Shown here piece by piece: positions 1 to 7,641 of a DNA stretch of 64,000 bases. Each line of letters opens with the position of its first letter. Position 1 is the stretch's first letter. A program made the translations under genes and the position numbers. Source of the DNA: Ralstonia thomasii (lineage in GTDB: Bacteria; Pseudomonadota; Gammaproteobacteria; Burkholderiales; Burkholderiaceae); NCBI RefSeq assembly GCF_958405895.1, contig NZ_CATZAR010000016.1. One strand, 5' to 3'. The notes under the pieces are model-generated. The model did not search any database and was not told where the DNA came from. It worked only from the letters and a program-made list of their open reading frames with translations.

Positions 1-932
1 AGATACCAGTCGAATGCGCTGGGGAAGTAGGTGCGGAAGATGGTCTGCACCACGTAGGTGGCGTACGCACCGATCATCAGGAACTCACCGTGCGCCATGT
101 TGATGACGCCGATGAGCCCGTAGGTGATGGCCAGCCCGAGCGCCGCCAGCAGCAGCACCGAACCGAGGCTCAGCCCCGCAAACAGGTTGCCGACCAGCTC
201 GGCCTTGCGTTGCTGCGCGGCGAGGCCGTCGAGCGCCTGTTGGGCCGCGGCGCGCAGTTCATCGTCGGCGCCGCTGTCCTTGGCAAGCAACGGGGCGATG
301 CGCTGGCGCGTCTGCGGATTGGTATCGCCCGCAAGCAGCTTGAGCGCTTCGAGCTTCTCGGCATGCGTGCCGTCGTCCAGTGCCAGGTTGGCCCACAGCA
401 GGTCGAGCTTGGCGCGCAGAGCAGTGTCAGTTTCGTGCTTGCGAGCGGCATCGACAATCGGCCGCGATGCTGTCTCGAGATGCGCCAGCAAGGTGTCGAC
501 CGCTTGTGCGCGCACGGCACGATCGGGCGATTGCAGCACGAAGCCGCTCGCCGCGCTGTCCACTTGGGCACGCAGGGCATTGTTCAGTGTGAGGGATTGC
601 AGGTCGTCGGCCTTGACGGTGACGGGCTGGCCAGTGATTGCGTCCAGGTATTTCTCGCCGTCCTGACGCACCATGCCGACGGCGGGCGCGAAGAACAGCG
701 CGTCATTCTGCAGAGCTTGCAGGATCGGCCCGGCTTGTTCAGCCGGGGCGGCGGTCAGCGCGTTGAGCGTCTTGACCTTAGCGTCGAAGTCGTCTTCGGC
801 CAGCGGCTTGAGATCGGCCTGGGTCAGGGGTTGTCCGGCAGCCCACGCAGAGGTTTGGGGCATCGCAGCCAGACAGAAGGCGCACAGCAGTGCGGCAAGG
901 GAATGAAACAACCAGCGGGACAAGCGCATCAT
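1..932 (-). CDS. urtB: Urea ABC transporter permease UrtB (partial, C-terminal part beyond window)
   Basis: Inner-membrane permease of the high-affinity UrtABCDE urea importer. Reading leftward from ATG at 932 (a second ATG is at 929), the protein has a signal-like hydrophobic N-terminus, then a long periplasmic alpha-helical region of about 200 residues typical of long-form UrtB. The first membrane segments follow, with the conserved stretch INMAHGEFLMIGAYATYVVQ characteristic of LivH/UrtB permeases. The frame is open to the window edge, so the rest of the permease lies outside. It follows urtA by 100 bp on the same strand. The remaining urt genes are expected further left. The family call is secure; the exact start between 929 and 932 is not. 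Confidence 0.93.
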   Translation of the reverse strand, partial: MMRLSRWLFHSLAALLCAFCLAAMPQTSAWAAGQPLTQADLKPLAEDDFDAKVKTLNALTAAPAEQAGPILQALQNDALFFAPAVGMVRQDGEKYLDAITGQPVTVKADDLQSLTLNNALRAQVDSAASGFVLQSPDRAVRAQAVDTLLAHLETASRPIVDAARKHETDTALRAKLDLLWANLALDDGTHAEKLEALKLLAGDTNPQTRQRIAPLLAKDSGADDELRAAAQQALDGLAAQQRKAELVGNLFAGLSLGSVLLLAALGLAITYGLIGVINMAHGEFLMIGAYATYVVQTIFRTYFPSAFDWY

Positions 933-995
933 GGCAATCCGATGCGTGGCGGCCGGTGTTGGGGCCGTCCGCCACGTCGTGCAGCGTCGTTCAAA

Positions 996-1026
996 GGACC
1001 GGCCGCGCTGTATGCGCCGCCGGTCC
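996..1026 (-). promoter_or_regulatory. Intercistronic stem-loop between urtA and urtB
   Basis: GGACCGGC at 996-1003 and GCCGGTCC at 1019-1026 are perfect 8-bp inverted repeats with a 15-nt loop, starting seven bases after the urtA stop codon. There is no clear U-tract. Stem-loops of this kind commonly protect the upstream binding-protein message and lower permease expression relative to the binding protein. That role is inferred here. Confidence 0.5.
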
Positions 1027-1032
1027 GCCTGA

Positions 1033-2289
1033 TTACTTCACTTCGTCAGGCTTGCCCTCGTTGCCCGAGATGTACGGGCTCCACGGCTTGGCGCGGATCA
1101 CCGTCGGCGTCTTCCACACGACGTTGAACTGGCCGTCGCCACGCACCTCGCCGATCATGACCGGCTTGCTCAGGTGATGGTTGTTGTTCATCACCAGCGT
1201 GAAGCCCGACGGTGCCTTGAACTGCTGGCCGTACATCGCCTTGCGGACCTTGTCCACGTCGGTCGAACCGGCTTTCTCGACAGCCTGCTTCCACATCATG
1301 ATGCCGACGTAGGTGGCTTCCATCGGGTCGTTGGTGACGCGCTTGTCGCCGCCGGGCAGGTTGTTGGCCTTGACCCATGCAGCCCACTTCTTCTTGAAGT
1401 CGTCGTTGACCGGGTTCTTGACCGACATGAAGTAGTTCCATGCGGCCAGATGGCCCACCAGGGGCTTGGTGTCGATGCCGCGCAGTTCTTCTTCACCCAC
1501 CGAGAAGGCCACCACCGGTACGTCCTTGGCCTTCAGGCCCGCGTTGCCGAGTTCCTTGTAGAACGGCACGTTAGAGTCGCCGTTGATGGTCGACACCACG
1601 GCCGTCTTGCCGCCCTGCGCGAACTTCTTGATGTTGGCGACAATGGTCTGATAGTCGGAGTGGCCGAACGGCGTGTAGACCTCTTCGATGTCGCTGTCCT
1701 TCACGCCCTTGCTGTGCAGGAACGCACGCAGGATCTTGTTGGTCGTGCGCGGGTAGACGTAATCGGTACCGAGCAGGAAGAAGCGCTTGGCGCCGCCGCC
1801 TTCCTTGCTCATCAGGTATTCCACGGCCGGAATGGCCTGCTGGTTGGGTGCCGCGCCGGTGTAGAAGACGTTCTTCGACATCTCTTCGCCTTCGTACTGC
1901 ACCGGGTAGAACAGCAGGCCATTCAGCTCTTCATAGACCGGCAGCACCGACTTGCGCGACACCGACGTCCAGCAGCCGAACGTCACCGCCACCTTGTCCT
2001 GCGTCAGCAGCCCGCGCGCCTTCTCGGCAAACAGCGGCCAGTTCGATGCCGGATCCACCACCACCGGTTCCAGCTTGCGGCCCAGTACGCCGCCGCTCTT
2101 GTTGATCTCGTCGATCGTCATCAGCGCGACGTCTTTCAGCGACGTCTCGGAGATGGCCATCGTGCCCGACAGCGAATGCAGGACGCCGACCTTGATCGGT
2201 TCTTTTGCCTGAGCAAACGCGAGGCTTGACACGGACAACAGCGTTGCGGCGGCGACGGCAGACAGCTTCAACAGCTCACGACGTTTCAT
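1033..2289 (-). CDS. urtA: Urea ABC transporter substrate-binding protein UrtA
   Basis: Periplasmic urea receptor of the UrtABCDE importer, 418 residues. A Sec/Tat-like signal peptide (MKRRELLKLSAVAAATLLS) ends near residue 27 (AFAQA). It is followed by a type I periplasmic-binding fold of the Peripla_BP_5 class (IKVGVLHSLSGTMAISETSL), with UrtA hallmarks such as FGCWTSVSRKSVLPV and the YPVQYEGEE segment. The ATG at 2289 is preceded by AAGGAGCC. It lies upstream of urtB on the same strand. A sigma-54 type promoter lies about 50-65 bp upstream, suggesting nitrogen control. The family assignment is secure. Confidence 0.96.
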   Translation of the reverse strand: MKRRELLKLSAVAAATLLSVSSLAFAQAKEPIKVGVLHSLSGTMAISETSLKDVALMTIDEINKSGGVLGRKLEPVVVDPASNWPLFAEKARGLLTQDKVAVTFGCWTSVSRKSVLPVYEELNGLLFYPVQYEGEEMSKNVFYTGAAPNQQAIPAVEYLMSKEGGGAKRFFLLGTDYVYPRTTNKILRAFLHSKGVKDSDIEEVYTPFGHSDYQTIVANIKKFAQGGKTAVVSTINGDSNVPFYKELGNAGLKAKDVPVVAFSVGEEELRGIDTKPLVGHLAAWNYFMSVKNPVNDDFKKKWAAWVKANNLPGGDKRVTNDPMEATYVGIMMWKQAVEKAGSTDVDKVRKAMYGQQFKAPSGFTLVMNNNHHLSKPVMIGEVRGDGQFNVVWKTPTVIRAKPWSPYISGNEGKPDEVK

Positions 2290-2340
2290 TGCGGCTCCTT
2301 GGGTTTATTGGTGGCGAGAACGACTCCCGGGGCCCAAAAG

Positions 2341-2356
2341 TGCAACTACCGTGCCA
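2341..2356 (-). promoter_or_regulatory. Sigma-54 (RpoN) promoter for urtA
   Basis: On the minus strand the sequence reads TGGCAC-GGTAG-TTGCA, an exact match to the -24/-12 consensus TGGCAC-N5-TTGCW. The -12 element lies 52 bp upstream of the urtA start codon. An NtrC-like half-palindrome is found further upstream at 2386-2400. Urea uptake genes are a known class of NtrC/sigma-54 targets in proteobacteria. Confidence 0.8.
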
Positions 2357-2385
2357 TCGCATTTGGCTCATTCGAAGGGAAATAC

Positions 2386-2400
2386 GCGCCAAAACGGTGC
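2386..2400 (-). promoter_or_regulatory. Candidate NtrC binding site upstream of urtA
   Basis: On the minus strand, GCACCGTTTTGGCGC matches the NtrC dyad GCACCANNNTGGTGC at all but two fixed positions. It is centred about 45 bp upstream of the sigma-54 -24/-12 element, a suitable place for an enhancer-binding protein. Assignment rests on the motif and its position only. Confidence 0.5.
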
Positions 2401-2500
2401 TGGAACCGCGCCAACTCTGCGCATCTGTTCGTCGGAATGCGCCCGCTTGGGGCGCAGGAAGACAAGCACAAGACAAGCGGAGCGCAAGGACGGGCGATAC

Positions 2501-2530
2501 AAAAAGAAAGGCCGGCATCGCGCCGGCCTC
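2501..2530 (-). terminator. Rho-independent terminator after maoC2
   Basis: On the minus strand GGCCGGC-GCGAT-GCCGGCC is followed by TTTCTTTTT. It lies about 25 bases past the stop of the hydratase gene that ends at 2553. Confidence 0.85.
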
Positions 2531-2552
2531 GGGAACTTGAAAAAAGCCAGAC

Positions 2553-3032
2553 TCAGGAATAGCGGCGCGAAATCGATTCGGCGACACACACCGGGCGCTC
2601 CTGCCCCTCGCGCTCGATGGTGACGGCCCAGGTCATCTGCGCGCCGGTCAACGTGGGTGCATTCGGCAACGGCGGCAGCGCTTCCATCTCCAACAGCTTG
2701 ACTCGCGCGCGTACACGGCTGCCCACCGGCACGGGCGCCGTAAAGCGAACCTTGTTCAGGCCGTAGTTCACGCCCATTTTCACGTCGGACATCTCGATCG
2801 CGTTGGCCATCAGCATCGGCAGCAGCGACAGCGTCAGAAAACCGTGTGCCACCGGTGCGCCAAACGGCGACTCGCGCCTGGCGCGCTCCACGTCCACGTG
2901 AATCCACTGGTGATCGCCCGTGGCCTCGGCAAAGAGGTTCACCTGTTGCTGCGTGATCTCGGTCCAGTCACTCACGGCAACTTCCTGGCCGATCAAACCT
3001 TTCAGCTCGTCGAGCGATTCGATGATGCGCAT
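2553..3032 (-). CDS. MaoC-family hot-dog hydratase (second of pair)
   Basis: Protein of 159 residues with a MaoC/R-specific enoyl-CoA hydratase fold. The hydratase motif is visible at about residues 35-70: the AEATGDHQWIHVD segment carries the Asp/His pair, followed by SPFGAPVAHGFLTLSL. The best start is ATG at 3032, preceded by AAGGAGACAACGCAG; longer in-frame openings lack a ribosome site. It is likely to hydrate 2-enoyl-CoA intermediates made by the neighbouring acyl-CoA dehydrogenases. It follows a second, divergent MaoC protein by 37 bp, so the two may form a heterodimer. A strong terminator follows. The exact acyl substrate cannot be read from sequence. Confidence 0.88.
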   Translation of the reverse strand: MRIIESLDELKGLIGQEVAVSDWTEITQQQVNLFAEATGDHQWIHVDVERARRESPFGAPVAHGFLTLSLLPMLMANAIEMSDVKMGVNYGLNKVRFTAPVPVGSRVRARVKLLEMEALPPLPNAPTLTGAQMTWAVTIEREGQERPVCVAESISRRYS

Positions 3033-3069
3033 CTGCGTTGTCTCCTTGTTGTGATGCGATGACGTGTCA

Positions 3070-3555
3070 TCAAGCCTTCGGGCGGCGGCCAAACAAGCCC
3101 ATGCCCGTGACCGTGCACACAAGTTCTCCGCGCTGGTTGCGAGCCTCCCAGCGGTTGACGGCCACGCCGCGGTCCGGCTTTGACTGCGACGGACGCACTT
3201 CCATGCAGGTGCTCGACACCGACAGCGTATCGCCCGGATACACCGGCTTCATCCAGCGGATTTCATCCACGCCTGGGGAACCCATGCTGGCTGCCTTGCC
3301 GAGGAAGCCGGTGACCATCAGCCGCATCATGATCGAGCAGGTCATCCAGCCGCTCGAAATAATGCCGCCGTAGATGCTGTGCTTGGCGGCCTCTGCATCG
3401 ATGTGGAATGGCTGCGGATCGTACTGCCGCGCGAAGGTCAGAATCTCGTCTTCGGTGACGGTGTAGGAACCCATCTGCAGCGTGCGCCCGACTTCAAAAT
3501 CGTCGAAGTAGAACTCGTACGATCGTGTGGCCTCTGCCCTTTCGTTCTCTGCCAT
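3070..3555 (-). CDS. MaoC-family dehydratase (first of pair)
   Basis: Protein of 161 residues with a MaoC hot-dog fold. The segment ILTFARQYDPQPFHIDAEAA carries the catalytic-type Asp/His region and is followed by IYGGIISSGWMTCSIMMRL. The start is ATG at 3555, preceded by GGAGGAGACGAC, a strong ribosome site; an ATG seven codons upstream lacks one. It sits between acyl-CoA dehydrogenase genes and a second MaoC gene on the same strand, consistent with the hydration step of a beta-oxidation-like pathway. A hairpin separates it from the upstream dehydrogenase, so its expression level may differ from that gene. Substrate unknown. Confidence 0.88.
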   Translation of the reverse strand: MAENERAEATRSYEFYFDDFEVGRTLQMGSYTVTEDEILTFARQYDPQPFHIDAEAAKHSIYGGIISSGWMTCSIMMRLMVTGFLGKAASMGSPGVDEIRWMKPVYPGDTLSVSSTCMEVRPSQSKPDRGVAVNRWEARNQRGELVCTVTGMGLFGRRPKA

Positions 3556-3574
3556 GTCGTCTCCTCCAAATGAC

Positions 3575-3600
3575 AACGCCCCGCACGAATGCGGGGCGTT
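3575..3600 (-). terminator. Hairpin between acyl-CoA dehydrogenase and maoC1
   Basis: AACGCCCCGC at 3575-3584 and GCGGGGCGTT at 3591-3600 form a perfect 10-bp stem with a 6-nt loop, directly after the dehydrogenase stop codon. The T-tract is short (TTGTCATTT on the minus strand), so it may terminate only partly or act as an RNA-stability element inside the cluster. Confidence 0.7.
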
Positions 3601-3611
3601 CAGGTTTGCCG

Positions 3612-4742
3612 TTACGCCGCCTGCTGGAAGCCGGGCAGCGATGTGAAGCGTGCGAGGTGATGATCCACGTCGCCCAGCGTCGTGTTGATCATCGTCAGCC
3701 GCTTGAACATGTGCGCGGCGGGCAGTTCGTTCGTCACGCCCATGCCGCCGTGCAGTTGCACCGCTTCCTGGCCAACGTCACGCGCCGCCTGGCCGACACG
3801 TGCCTTGGCAGCAGACACATAGCGGCGGCGCGCCTCGACATCGCCATCTTCAAAATGCGCAGCGGCAAGATACGTGATCGAACGCGCCTGCTCGCCATGG
3901 ATGAACATGTCGACCATGCGATGCTGCAGCGCCTGGAAGCGCGCGATGGGCACGCCAAACTGCTGGCGGGTCTTGGTGTACTCCAGCGTTGCGGCGTTCA
4001 GCGCATCGATCAGGCCGATCGCTTCTGCGCACAACAGCACGCAGCCAAGATCGGCTACGGCGTCGATGGTCTCCCACGCTTCGCCGGCCTTGCCCAGCAG
4101 CGTTGCCGGCGCGTTGTCGAAGCGGATATCCGCAGCGTGCAGGTTGTCGATCGTGCGGTAATCCTTGACCGTCACGCCGGCGGCATCACGGTCGACCACG
4201 AACAGCGACAGGCCCGACGTATCACGCGCTTCGCCGCCCGTGCGCGCCGAGACGATCAGCTTGTCTGCCTGCGCGCCATGCACCACAACCGCCTTCTCGC
4301 CGGTGAGCGTCCAGCCGCTGCCCTGCTGCGCAGCACGCGTGGTGACATTGAAAAGCTCGTAACGCGATTGGCGCTCGCCAAAGGCAATGGCCAGCTTCAC
4401 GGCGCCGCCAGCGACTTCTTCCAGCAACCCTTCCTGGCCGCCCGCGAGCTTCAGCGCCTGGGCACCCAGCACGGTGGCCTGATACGGCTCCACGACCAGG
4501 CCGCGGCCCAGTTCCTGCATCACCACCAGCAAGTCCATCGCACGGCCGTCAAAACCGCCTTGTGCTTCGGGCACTGGCAGCGCGGTCAGGCCCAGTTCTG
4601 CCAGTGCATCCCAATGGCTCTGCGACACACCTTCCGGCGAATACACCACCTTGTTGCGCGCTTCAAAGCCGTAATCCTTCTCAATGAAGCGGCGCACCGC
4701 ATCGGCAAGTTGCTTCTGTTCGTCGGTGAACGAGAAATCCAT
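3612..4742 (-). CDS. Acyl-CoA dehydrogenase, small-subunit type (PimD-like)
   Basis: FAD flavoprotein of 376 residues in the acyl-CoA dehydrogenase family. It opens with MDFSFTDEQKQLADAVRRF and ends with the dehydrogenase signature VQLHGGMGVTNELPAAHMFK. It resembles the small subunit annotated as pimeloyl-CoA dehydrogenase. The start ATG at 4742 has GGAG upstream. The gene is preceded by a second, longer dehydrogenase 35 bp away; paired genes of this kind encode heteromeric enzymes in several pathways. It would oxidise an acyl-CoA to the 2-enoyl-CoA for the adjacent MaoC hydratases. The acyl chain it acts on is not known. Confidence 0.88.
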   Translation of the reverse strand: MDFSFTDEQKQLADAVRRFIEKDYGFEARNKVVYSPEGVSQSHWDALAELGLTALPVPEAQGGFDGRAMDLLVVMQELGRGLVVEPYQATVLGAQALKLAGGQEGLLEEVAGGAVKLAIAFGERQSRYELFNVTTRAAQQGSGWTLTGEKAVVVHGAQADKLIVSARTGGEARDTSGLSLFVVDRDAAGVTVKDYRTIDNLHAADIRFDNAPATLLGKAGEAWETIDAVADLGCVLLCAEAIGLIDALNAATLEYTKTRQQFGVPIARFQALQHRMVDMFIHGEQARSITYLAAAHFEDGDVEARRRYVSAAKARVGQAARDVGQEAVQLHGGMGVTNELPAAHMFKRLTMINTTLGDVDHHLARFTSLPGFQQAA

Positions 4743-4777
4743 GTTTGTCTCCGCTATGTGTTCTGTCGCCGTTCTGG

Positions 4778-5974
4778 TCAGACGCCAAGGATCATCTGCG
4801 AGATGATGTTGCGCTGGATCTCGTTCGACCCGCCGTAGATCGAGGTCTTGCGATAGTTGAAGTAGTACGGCGCGAGCGGTGCGGCGTCGTTGTCGCCCGT
4901 CACGGCCTGCAAGGTGTCGCCTTCGAGGTAGCTCGGATCGAACGGCTGGGCGTACGGCCCCGCGGCCTCGACCATCAACTCGGTCAGCATCTGCTGGATC
5001 TGCGTGCCCTTGATCTTGAGCAGCGACGCCTCGGGGCCCGGGCCCTTGCCGGCGTTCTCGCTCGACACCACACGCAGCACCGTCATCTCCAGCGCCAGCA
5101 GTTCGATTTCCAGCGAGGCTACCTTGGCACCGAATACCGGATCCTGCAGCAGCGGCTTGCCGTTCTTCTGGTGTTGCTGGGCGACACGCTTGAGAAACGC
5201 CAGTTCGCGCTTGGAATTGCCCACACGCGCAATGCCCGTGCGCTCGTGGCCGAGCAGGTACTTGGCGTACGTCCAGCCGCGGTTCTCATCACCGATCAGG
5301 TTTTGAACCGGCACCTTCACGTTGTCGAAGAAGACTTCGTTCACCTCGTGCTCTTCGTCGAGCATGATGATCGGGCGCACGGTGATTCCTGGCGTCTTCA
5401 TATCGATCAACAGGAACGAAATACCCTCTTGCTTCTTCGCGTCCGGATCCGTGCGGACCAGACAGAAGATCATGTCGGCGTGTTGGCCGAGCGTGGTCCA
5501 CGTCTTCTGGCCGTTGACGATGTAGTGATCGCCTTCGCGCACGGCACGCGTCTTCACCGAGGCCAGATCGGAACCGGACCCCGGCTCCGAATAGCCCTGG
5601 CACCACCAATCGGTGCAATCAACGATGCGCGGCAGGAAGTAGCGCTTCTGCGCTTCATTGCCGTACTTCATGATGACGGGCGCGACCATGCTGACGCCGA
5701 ACGGCAGAACGCCGGGCGCGCCGACCCGCGCGCACTCTTCGTCCCAGATGTGCTTTTGGATGGGGGACCAGCCGGTACCGCCCCACTCGACCGGCCAATG
5801 CGGCACCGACCAGCCCTTGCCCGCGAGCGCCTTGTGCCAGCGAACGAAATCTTCGCGGTTCAGGCGCCGGTGGTTCAACACCTTGTCCTGGATGTCCTTG
5901 GGCAGATTGGCTTCCAGCCAGCTGCGGACTTCCTGGCGGAACGCATCATCGGCCGCCGAGTAGTTCAGATCCAT
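4778..5974 (-). CDS. Acyl-CoA dehydrogenase, large-subunit type (PimC-like)
   Basis: Acyl-CoA dehydrogenase of 398 residues. The start is ATG at 5974 (MDLNYSAADDAFRQEVRSWL), preceded by AGGAGACAGGC. FAD/substrate segments are visible, such as QGYSEPGSGSDLASVKTRA and NGQKTWTTLGQHADMIFC. The C-terminal signature reads IYGGSNEIQRNIIS, so the Glu of the YEGT motif that is catalytic in medium-chain enzymes is Gly here. The base may come from elsewhere, as in several bacterial FadE proteins. It resembles the large subunit of pimeloyl-CoA dehydrogenase and likely partners the shorter dehydrogenase downstream. Function beyond acyl-CoA oxidation is uncertain. Confidence 0.88.
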   Translation of the reverse strand: MDLNYSAADDAFRQEVRSWLEANLPKDIQDKVLNHRRLNREDFVRWHKALAGKGWSVPHWPVEWGGTGWSPIQKHIWDEECARVGAPGVLPFGVSMVAPVIMKYGNEAQKRYFLPRIVDCTDWWCQGYSEPGSGSDLASVKTRAVREGDHYIVNGQKTWTTLGQHADMIFCLVRTDPDAKKQEGISFLLIDMKTPGITVRPIIMLDEEHEVNEVFFDNVKVPVQNLIGDENRGWTYAKYLLGHERTGIARVGNSKRELAFLKRVAQQHQKNGKPLLQDPVFGAKVASLEIELLALEMTVLRVVSSENAGKGPGPEASLLKIKGTQIQQMLTELMVEAAGPYAQPFDPSYLEGDTLQAVTGDNDAAPLAPYYFNYRKTSIYGGSNEIQRNIISQMILGV

Positions 5975-6058
5975 GCCTGTCTCCTGTGGTTGGCTCCCCA
6001 CCGTGGCAAATCGGTGGAGAACGTTCTGTCGGACCGGCGCGGACCTGAATCGGGGCTG

Positions 6059-6520
6059 CTAGTGCACGGGCTGCTTGAGCGCGTCGGGCACCAGCAGCGG
6101 CATCACGTCGATGCCTTCCTCCGCCAGTTCCTGCGCTTCCTCCCGAGATGTCGTCCCGCGAATGCCCCGCTCCGGCGCCTCGTTGTAATGCATGCGGCGC
6201 GCCTCTTCTGCAAACCGCTCGCCGACGTCCTCGGTATTGGCAAGGACATGGCGCACGGCTTTCAGGTAGAGCTGTTGCAGGGCTGCGGGCGAACCGCCCT
6301 CGCCCTCGACCGCCTTGCCGGCCCCGCCCTTCTGGGCGGTCTCCGCACGAGACGACGACAGGTTCAGGCGCGGCGCACTCGGCAAGCGCTCAACCTCGTT
6401 GTGACCGCAAACTGGGCACGTCAATAGCCCGCGCTTTTGCTGCGATTGCAAGTCGGCATCGGAGCCGAACCAGCCTTCGAAGCGGTGGTCATTGGCACAA
6501 CGGAGGTCCAGCACTTTCAT
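6059..6520 (-). CDS. DUF1178 family protein
   Basis: Small protein of 153 residues. An N-terminal zinc-ribbon-like part (LRCANDHRFEGWFGS, then CPVCGH at about 36-41) is followed by a charged, low-complexity middle and a helical C-terminus ending AQELAEEGIDVMPLLVPD. This layout is typical of DUF1178, a family of unknown function often found beside acyl-CoA dehydrogenase genes. It is the first gene downstream of the 12-bp inverted repeat and is on the same strand as the acyl-CoA cluster, so it may be the promoter-proximal gene of that operon. Confidence 0.85.
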   Translation of the reverse strand: MKVLDLRCANDHRFEGWFGSDADLQSQQKRGLLTCPVCGHNEVERLPSAPRLNLSSSRAETAQKGGAGKAVEGEGGSPAALQQLYLKAVRHVLANTEDVGERFAEEARRMHYNEAPERGIRGTTSREEAQELAEEGIDVMPLLVPDALKQPVH

Positions 6521-6569
6521 GATCGGTCCAGCGCATGGGGACGAGTGTATCCCCGATTCGAAAATTTGT

Positions 6570-6603
6570 GAACGGTCGTGCTAATTTTTTCGCACGACCG
6601 TTC
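6570..6603. promoter_or_regulatory. 12-bp perfect inverted repeat, candidate TetR-type operator
   Basis: GAACGGTCGTGC at 6570-6581 and GCACGACCGTTC at 6592-6603 are perfect inverted repeats with a 10-nt AT-rich spacer. Each arm holds its own near-palindrome of the form ACG-NN-CGT. The site lies 50 bp upstream of the DUF1178 start and 55 bp beyond the NUDIX stop. Tandem palindromes of this type suit TetR-family repressors, which often control acyl-CoA catabolism genes. A terminator for the NUDIX gene is an alternative, since the flanks are AT-rich. Confidence 0.55.
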
Positions 6604-6657
6604 GCCATGATAGCGGCAATAGGAAAACGGTCTGATCAAGCGAGGATCACAAGCGGC

Positions 6658-7269
6658 TCAGACGGCACCTGGCGTCCATGCTCCGGACAGAATCTTCTCG
6701 AGCCAGAACGTGCCGATGATGGTCTTCACGTCGGAAATCTTGCCTTCGCGCACCCAATCGATCAGTTGGCCGGCCGGCGTGACGAAGGTCTCGAGAAATT
6801 CGCCTTCATCCAGCATTGCCGCGCCCTGCTTGAGATCGCGCGCGAGATAGATGTCGATGAACTCGGTGGAATACGAAATGACGGGGTGAATGCGCGTGAG
6901 GTACTCCCAGCGCTCGGCCGTGTAGCCGGTTTCCTCGCGCAGTTCGCGCTTGCCGCATGTGAGCGCGCCTTCCTGCGGATCCAGCTTGCCGGCGGGGAAT
7001 TCAATCATCACCTTGCCAACCGGGTAGCGGAACTGACGCTCCATCAGCACCGTACCGTCGTCGAACAACGGGATCATCATTACCGCGCCTGGGTGGATGA
7101 GATATTCGCGGCTGGCGTTGCGGCCGTCCGGCAGGCGGACGATGTCGTGCTTGAGCGTGAGAAATTTACCCTGGTGCATCAGCGCGGATGCAACTTGCGT
7201 CTCGCGCAGACCGGCGTCGGGGTCCTGCGTCGCATCAGGGGCTTCGTTCAGAGGGGTGTGATCGGACAT
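6658..7269 (-). CDS. NUDIX hydrolase, ADP-ribose pyrophosphatase type
   Basis: Protein of 203 residues with a complete Nudix box at about residues 94-116, GKLDPQEGALTCGKRELREE followed by TGY, which binds the catalytic Mg ions. The flanking segments (EYLIHPGAVMMIPLFDDGTV, RQFRYPVGKVMIEFPAGK) match the ADP-ribose/nucleoside-diphosphate-sugar pyrophosphatase subgroup (NudF-like). It lies just downstream of the nuo/DUF2818 run on the same strand. It probably clears ADP-ribose produced from NAD turnover. The substrate within the subgroup is inferred. Confidence 0.9.
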   Translation of the reverse strand: MSDHTPLNEAPDATQDPDAGLRETQVASALMHQGKFLTLKHDIVRLPDGRNASREYLIHPGAVMMIPLFDDGTVLMERQFRYPVGKVMIEFPAGKLDPQEGALTCGKRELREETGYTAERWEYLTRIHPVISYSTEFIDIYLARDLKQGAAMLDEGEFLETFVTPAGQLIDWVREGKISDVKTIIGTFWLEKILSGAWTPGAV

Positions 7270-7313
7270 GGCGCTCTCTCATGCCGAGACAGCGGGAACC
7301 TGCCCGGCGGGAA

Positions 7314-7628
7314 TTAACGGGAATCGCGGGGATGGCGAACCAGGTATTGCCACGTAAAGCCCGGAAACGCGAACACCAGCATCAGGCAAGCGGTGATCGC
7401 GTAGAACTGCCAACCCTGGGGAAACGCATTACCCTGGCTCGATTCGATACCGAAGCCGATGAGCCCCACCACAACATACATGGCAACCAGCTCGGCGCCG
7501 CGCAGCCAGAACGGCTTGCGCGGCCAGCGTGCCGGCACCAGCGCCAGCACGCGTTGATTGACGAACGGCAGGTTGGCACAAATCAGTGCCAACACGATGA
7601 CAAATAGACCGCCCGTCGATGTGTTCAT
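7314..7628 (-). CDS. DUF2818 membrane protein at end of nuo operon
   Basis: Membrane protein of 104 residues with about three hydrophobic segments (residues 6-25, 45-63 and 76-95). It matches DUF2818, a family of unknown function found after nuoN in Burkholderiales. It starts 13 bp after the nuoN stop codon, so it is co-transcribed with complex I. A role in complex I assembly or stability is a guess from position only. Confidence 0.85.
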   Translation of the reverse strand: MNTSTGGLFVIVLALICANLPFVNQRVLALVPARWPRKPFWLRGAELVAMYVVVGLIGFGIESSQGNAFPQGWQFYAITACLMLVFAFPGFTWQYLVRHPRDSR

Positions 7629-7641
7629 GGCGCTCCGCGTT

